From NCBI GenBank assembly GCA_003290165.1, contig QNQO01001827.1:124001-188000 (forward strand): 64,000 nt of DNA, read 5' to 3'. The notes below the pieces were generated by a model, which had not been told where the DNA came from, ran no database searches, and saw only the letters and a list, made by a program, of their open reading frames with translations. The stretch comes from Berberis thunbergii (Eukaryota; Streptophyta; Magnoliopsida; Ranunculales; Berberidaceae). This document shows, piece by piece, positions 59,701 through 64,000 of this stretch. Within the stretch, counting starts at the first letter, position 1, and each line of letters begins with the position of its first letter. Position numbers and translations under genes: made by a program.

Positions 59701-62700
59701 TGGTGTCGTCAGTGACCTTCTGGTATGTTGTGTTAGGAAGTGGGATGTATGTTGATCATTCTAAGGTTTTTTGCCATCCGTGATAGGACTTGGGCGCACT
59801 TATTCTTCCTAGGTACACAATTTTTGATCAGTTTTTATGACCATTTTCTTTGATTGATGATTGTCAAGCCTTTTTATGATATTAAGCTTAGAATGACTAC
59901 TGCTACAAATCACTACATGATTTTGGTAAGACATTTGAACAATCTTGTGATTCGTGTAAGACAGGTGTAAGGGATGTACTGTCTCGGGAGGGGCAGTCAG
60001 TAGCCTTCTATAGTGGAAAATTGCAGAAGCCCAAGTTGAATTATTCGACTTATGGTGTTGAATTATTTGTTGTAGTCCAAGCCCTTCGTCATTGGAAGCA
60101 TTATCTTCTTTACCGCGGGTTTGTGATTCACTCTAACCATGAAGCCTTATGTTTTTTTAACTCGCAGAGACATGTCAATAGTCGAATTAGTAAGTGGGTT
60201 AACAAAATTTAGAACTTCACCTTTACTCTGAAACATGTTAAGGGTCCCAGAACCGGGTGGCGATGTTAGCTGACATGCAGATTGTTTGGTTGTTTTGTGC
60301 ACTTCAGCTGCGGGTTTAATGAGTTATCAACACTATATGGGTCAGATCCTTTCGTTGGTCCTATTTATCTTGCTTGTCAGACCGCGCCCCCATCAATCAG
60401 GTAAAAGAATTTCTTTTACAGGATGGTTTTTTATTTCGTGGTAAAGTTTTATGTATTCCCATTTCTCCTATGCGGGAGAAGTTGATTGCAAAGCTTCATA
60501 GTGGTGGATTTGTTGTCATTCTGGTGTCAGTAAGATGTTATTGTTACGAAAGCGCTATTTTTGGCCTACTACGCGTTTGGATGTTAATATATTTGTGCAG
60601 AAGTGCCAAGGGACATGTAACGGACACTACATTGTACTCCCCTTTGCCCATTTCTGAGAGGTCGTGGTTAGATGTTTCCAAAGACTTTGCTTCAAGTTTT
60701 CCTGCATCACGGGGCTACAATTCGGTTTTTAGGGAAGTGGTGTGACTTCATGGAGTCCCCAAGAGCATTGTGCCTAATTGTGATACAAAGTTTACACAAC
60801 AGTTTTGGAAAACTGTGACAACGTTTATATTGTTCATTAAAAATTTCCATTTCATCCGCAGACTAATGGATAGACAAAAATTGCCAATCGAGACTTAGGT
60901 GCTCTATTGCGATGTTTGTAGCTGAACATGGTACTCCCTTGGCCTTTTGTTTTGCCTCATGCAAAGTTTGTGTATAATAATATCGTCAACAAACGTATGG
61001 GACATTCACTTTTCCAGATTGTGGGGGGCTTTCTCCTTCGGTTCCCATCAATTTAGCACCTGTGAATAGTACGGGTCTGGTAAGTACTGATGTGATTGTT
61101 AAGGTGGAATAAATGATTTTGATTCACCAGCATGTTCGACATTGTCTGACTAACATGTATGATAGATAGAAAGGTATCGTGGATCGCCATAAGCGAAGTG
61201 TCTTTGAATCGGGTAACTTAGTTATGGTTTTTCAGAAGGGTCAGTAGCAGACTGGGAAAGGGGCGCACTGGACATTTTCCCATTGTACGGCAAATTGGTG
61301 ATAATGCTATGAGGTTGATTTTCAATAGTTTTTAATGATTTTTTTATAGTTTTAGCCAGGACCACACGATTAATGTTGATCTCACTCCTTTTCGTGGCGA
61401 TATTACACCTCCTAATCCGTTACCAGTGGCGAGCTCTCTTCCTCCACCTCAAGTGATTATCATGTGAAATGTTTTCGACAAAGCTCTAATGTTAATCATT
61501 TTTTACAATGTGCCTAGTCGATTTTTGGTTCAGTGGAAAAGACAGCCTGTTTCCAACAATTTGTGGATTTTTTGACAGCTTTTAACTTTTACGGATCTGG
61601 AGTTTTATTGCATATGTGCATGCAAACTCGAGGACGAGTTATTTGCAACCGAGGGAAGATGATGTATTTAGAATATATTAATATAGTAGGTGTGTTTAGC
61701 CCCATAATTAAAGGTATTTAGGAGAGTGGTAGAGTTTATTGAAATTTAATTTTGATTGTAATCTCAAGAAAAGTAGGGTTCTTGGTATGAACAAACTACG
61801 GTTTTCGTTTTCTTTCACTTTGATGTTGATTAATTTGTTTACATGTTATCCGCCTGATCTATCACGATGCCTAAGAAGTAGTGAAACTATGTGAGGTACA
61901 ACACCTTAAGCAAACACTAGAATCACTTTTGGAAAAAAACAACATCACAAGGTTTAGTAATCTACTGGCTCCCTTTATCATATTTCTCGCCAAGGGGAGT
62001 ACAAACTAGTGTGTGTTTTGATAATCTTGAGAATCAGTCTAAATCGCATGCAAAATTAAACCCAAAAGGCTTTTGCGAGATTTAGTTAAGTTGCTTCATT
62101 TTGATTGAACGAAAGCTATCACCAACAATCAAAAGAACCACCAAAGTCACGGCCAAACATCGCAGTCAACAAATTTGTTCCTAAAACTTGGTCTCGCAGG
62201 CATGCAAATTGCACACAAACACCACCTCTCTTTCGTTTTGGATTTAAAACTTAGGTTTTGGGTTGGGTTAATAAAAAAAGTGCAGGAGACCAGTGAGAGG
62301 AAGATGAGGGGTTTGGTTGCTAGTACATCTGAGTTAATGGAAAGAGATGAAGAATCAAAGTGGAGGGAGAAACTGTTGAGAGTGAGAGAGGAGAAAAAAT
62401 TAAGAATTGAGAGTTTTGAGTTTAGATTGGTAGTGTCAAAAAGCAAGTGGAGTTATGAGATAGAAAGATGGTGGTTTTTAGACAGAAAATGGGTGTCAAA
62501 AAGTAGGAACCTTTGTGTTATTGGCTTATTGCATAAAGCAATAACTTGATCACCAACTGCTTCACATTCCTCACTAGTTCTTGCCCCATATGCCTCTATC
62601 ATTGGCTACCATATGTTGTACAAGCTGGATGAAACCCAACTCTAGAAGATTCCTATTTATGCATTATTGTGCAAAGGACAAAGAATGGATTATACGTATT

Positions 62701-63274
62701 ACAATCACCCCCCCTCCCCGTGGTGCAAAGCACACACCAAAAACCATCACCCACCCCGGCGCGGCACACACCAAAAACCATCAGCATTTGATAATGTGAA
62801 GATCATTTCATATACTTCAGCAACACAAAAAACCAAAAAAACTTATTAAAAAAATAAAAATAAAAAGCAAATTATTTTTTTCAGTTGAGTTCAAAATCTC
62901 TGTCGAACACAAGGAGCAGAAAAGTTATTTCTTAAAGAAGGGGAAAACAAGAAAGATAGCAATGATGTCGACTTACTTGATTGACCCGTGCTGTTTAAGA
63001 GTCCGATGAAACAAAATCCAAAGAGTCCAGTAAGCTTCCTTGTCACTTGTTTTTTCAGAACCTAGTGAACGCAACAATTGTTCAGACATTTTCTCCACAG
63101 CATATGGATCTTTCATTGCCTCCATCCAATTTCGTCCAGAAGAAGGCCCTAGTGTTTGTTTCAATCATGTTGGGACCGACAGAATCAACATTTGACGATA
63201 AGCAGCTTCGCACCAGTTCAAGAATTTGAGGGATGATTTCATGTACAAGAATATCTGTGGATGGAAGTCGTGCT
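53715..63274 (-). CDS. TELO2: TELO2/TEL2 homologue, 5' exons missing from window
   Basis: Exons on minus: 63274-62977, 57861-57647, 57283-57185, 57092-56566, 56237-55468, 55222-55024 and 53888-53715. All have GT-AG junctions and matching phases. Conserved blocks include [54 protein letters not shown], and [12 protein letters not shown] near the C-terminus. TEL2 works with TTI1 and TTI2 as an Hsp90 co-chaperone that stabilises PIKK kinases (TOR, ATM, ATR); in Arabidopsis it is embryo-essential. The N-terminal part lies beyond the right edge. In exon 63274-62977 an extra base at 63126-63127 shifts the frame between F-W-T-K and M-E-A-M-K-D. A 5.1-kb intron holds a gypsy element. Confidence 0.88.
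54460..54642 (-). other. Orphan open exon in TELO2 last intron
   Basis: A good acceptor (TCTCATTCTAG) precedes an open stretch of 60 codons: [28 protein letters not shown], to a stop. It is in phase with the preceding TELO2 exon (ending at 55024), so it could serve as an alternative last exon. It is not conserved TEL2 sequence, and I do not recognise it. Confidence 0.3.
57862..58390. other. TELO2 intron, left of retroelement
   Basis: This is intron sequence without a recognised feature. It ends at the target site (CGATA) of the gypsy insertion. Confidence 0.6.
58391..58596 (+). repeat. 5' LTR of intronic gypsy element
   Basis: It starts TGATGGTACTTAGAATATAT and ends CGCCTGATCTATGA. The 3' LTR at 61660-61864 is clearly diverged from it, with several indels in the middle third, so the insertion is old. 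I did not find a standard tRNA primer site right after it. Confidence 0.8.
59080..60830 (+). pseudogene. Gypsy pol remnant (RT, RNase H, integrase)
   Basis: The RT part (about 59130-59480) has [24 protein letters not shown] and [14 protein letters not shown], with in-frame stops. The catalytic Y-x-D-D region is lost. RNase H (about 59970-60210) has [18 protein letters not shown] and H-S-N-H-E-A-L. Integrase traces (about 60640-60810) have D-V-S-K-D-F and [16 protein letters not shown]. The order is RT, RNase H, integrase, as in Ty3/gypsy elements. It is non-functional. Confidence 0.85.
61660..61864 (+). repeat. 3' LTR of intronic gypsy element
   Basis: It starts TGATGTATTTAGAATATATT and ends CCGCCTGATCTATCA, directly before the target duplication copy CGATG. 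Confidence 0.8.
61870..62976. other. TELO2 intron, right of retroelement
   Basis: The ORF at 62175-62549 (plus) is Lys/Glu-rich without recognisable motifs and is probably chance. C-rich CCCCCCCTCCCCG and two AAAACCATCA-containing repeats lie at 62700-62790. I see nothing else. Confidence 0.45.
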
Positions 63275-64000
63275 CTAGTTAACAACAAAGAATGAATGAA
63301 TAATGCAGAAATCTTGAAATGAACATCACAGTCGCTCAAAAGTTGTTTTCTTCTCCAAGTCAAGCAAGGGGAAAACCGGAAAACTGTAGAGCAAAAATTG
63401 TATCCTTTGTGTGTGATAATACCCATCTGCACTCAATGTGATACTTTTGTCTTGTATCACATTTTTAGTGACATTCATAAACCAGTATTTCCTTTTGTCA
63501 TACTTTAAAAAAAATTATAAGATTACTCAGTTTACATTACGGCAGTAATACTATTTTCTATTTTTGTTTATTGTTAACAAGATTTAAGAAAATTTGACAA
63601 ACTAAGACTAGGTTAATTTCTTTTTAACAAAAAAAAAAAAAAAACTTTACTGAAACATTTCAGAATTTTAACTACCCATTTAGAGCTTTAACCGTTAAGC
63701 AACTGAAACAGACATGAATAAATGGTTCCAGTAAGTTAGGAACAGGAATGAAACCGACCTATTGACACCCCTAATTAAGATTGATCGACTCAAAAAAAAA
63801 AAAAAAAACATAAGAAGAAGAAGAAGCTACGAGGTCATAAAGCCTTTGAACAACAGCCAACCCAACCTAAAAAAAAAAAATCTAATACACCTCTGATTGC
63901 TAACTGCCTCCCTGAGATGCCAATTTCAGCATCACTAACTCTAGGATCAAACTCCCACACCTCCCTCCCAGCCTCAACTATGGTGTCTCTCTACAGCTCA
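63275..64000. other. Right end: TELO2 intron and a possible further exon
   Basis: 63275-63880 is AT-rich with poly-A tracts. ATTGACACCCCTA at about 63758 resembles a hAT terminus. On minus, 63990-63891 follows an acceptor (GAGCTGTAG) and reads D-T-I-V-E-A-G-R-E-V-W-E-F-D-P-R and S-D-A-E-I-G-I-S-G-R-Q-L, then a possible donor GTGTAT. It is GC-richer and exon-like. I do not recognise it as TEL2 and cannot assign it. Confidence 0.3.

Larger units (their letters stand above)
58391..61864 (+). mobile_element. Degenerate Ty3/gypsy LTR retrotransposon in TELO2 intron
   Basis: A 206-bp 5' LTR (58391-58596) and a 205-bp 3' LTR (61660-61864) start TGATG and share GGGTTCTTGGTATGAACAAA. The flanks are CGATA (58386-58390) and CGATG (61865-61869), a 5-bp duplication with one change. 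GAGGGAAGA just before the 3' LTR looks like the polypurine tract. The element is 3.5 kb, short for gypsy, because gag and protease are missing. It lies opposite to TELO2. Confidence 0.85.

Noticed and set aside
62175..62549. Lys/Glu-rich plus-strand ORF in the TELO2 intron
   Set aside because: No motif, no splice context, antisense to TELO2; likely chance.

Overview
The window is nuclear DNA of a flowering plant, most likely a eudicot. It is AT-rich, its genes have GT-AG introns, and it holds a plant-specific R2R3-MYB gene, a plastid ribosomal protein gene and many plant-type transposons (Ty3/gypsy, LINE, hAT, CACTA, PIF/Harbinger and Mutator relatives). I cannot name the species.

Five host genes are well supported. 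They are a subgroup-1 R2R3-MYB (27010-28213, minus), a SUMO/ubiquitin-like protease of the Ulp1 family (36140-41210, plus), plastid ribosomal protein bS21c/GHS1 (47439-49353, minus), an organelle-type small heat shock protein (52159-52955, plus), and the 3' two-thirds of TELO2/TEL2 (53715-63274, minus; its 5' exons lie beyond the right edge). Exon limits were read from splice signals, phase and family conservation. The bS21c and TELO2 genes each carry one extra base that breaks the frame, so these are either recent lesions or assembly errors.

Layout: 1-26.3 kb is mostly transposon debris. It contains LINE fragments, two hAT non-autonomous elements with 8-bp target duplications, Tourist-like MITEs, a CACTA terminus next to a captured HMG-box gene fragment, a large Tat/Ogre-like non-autonomous retroelement with a 69-bp tandem array and an antisense ORF, and a gypsy protease-RT fragment. 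The MYB gene follows. Next, 28.9-35.2 kb is a large FAR1/Mutator-like transposon bounded by long inverted repeats; it holds a decayed FAR1 transposase and a small RNase H1-N/viroplasmin-like ORF. The Ulp1 protease gene comes next, with an E2F-like site before its start. From 43 to 51.7 kb there are a Mutator-type foldback MITE (perfect 9-bp duplication), another Tourist MITE, a hAT element with a perfect 8-bp duplication, and the bS21c gene, whose 5' part is repeated in tandem as two truncated copies. The small heat shock gene and TELO2 fill the rest. One TELO2 intron contains a degenerate 3.5-kb gypsy element with 205-bp LTRs.

The host genes are unrelated housekeeping, stress or developmental genes and form no operon or evident cluster. 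I did not find a clearly new biological system. The most unusual items are the FAR1-type transposon with its second ORF, the partial triplication of bS21c, the TELO2 locus (frameshift, duplicated last exon, intronic retroelement, orphan exon), and the captured HMGB fragment.
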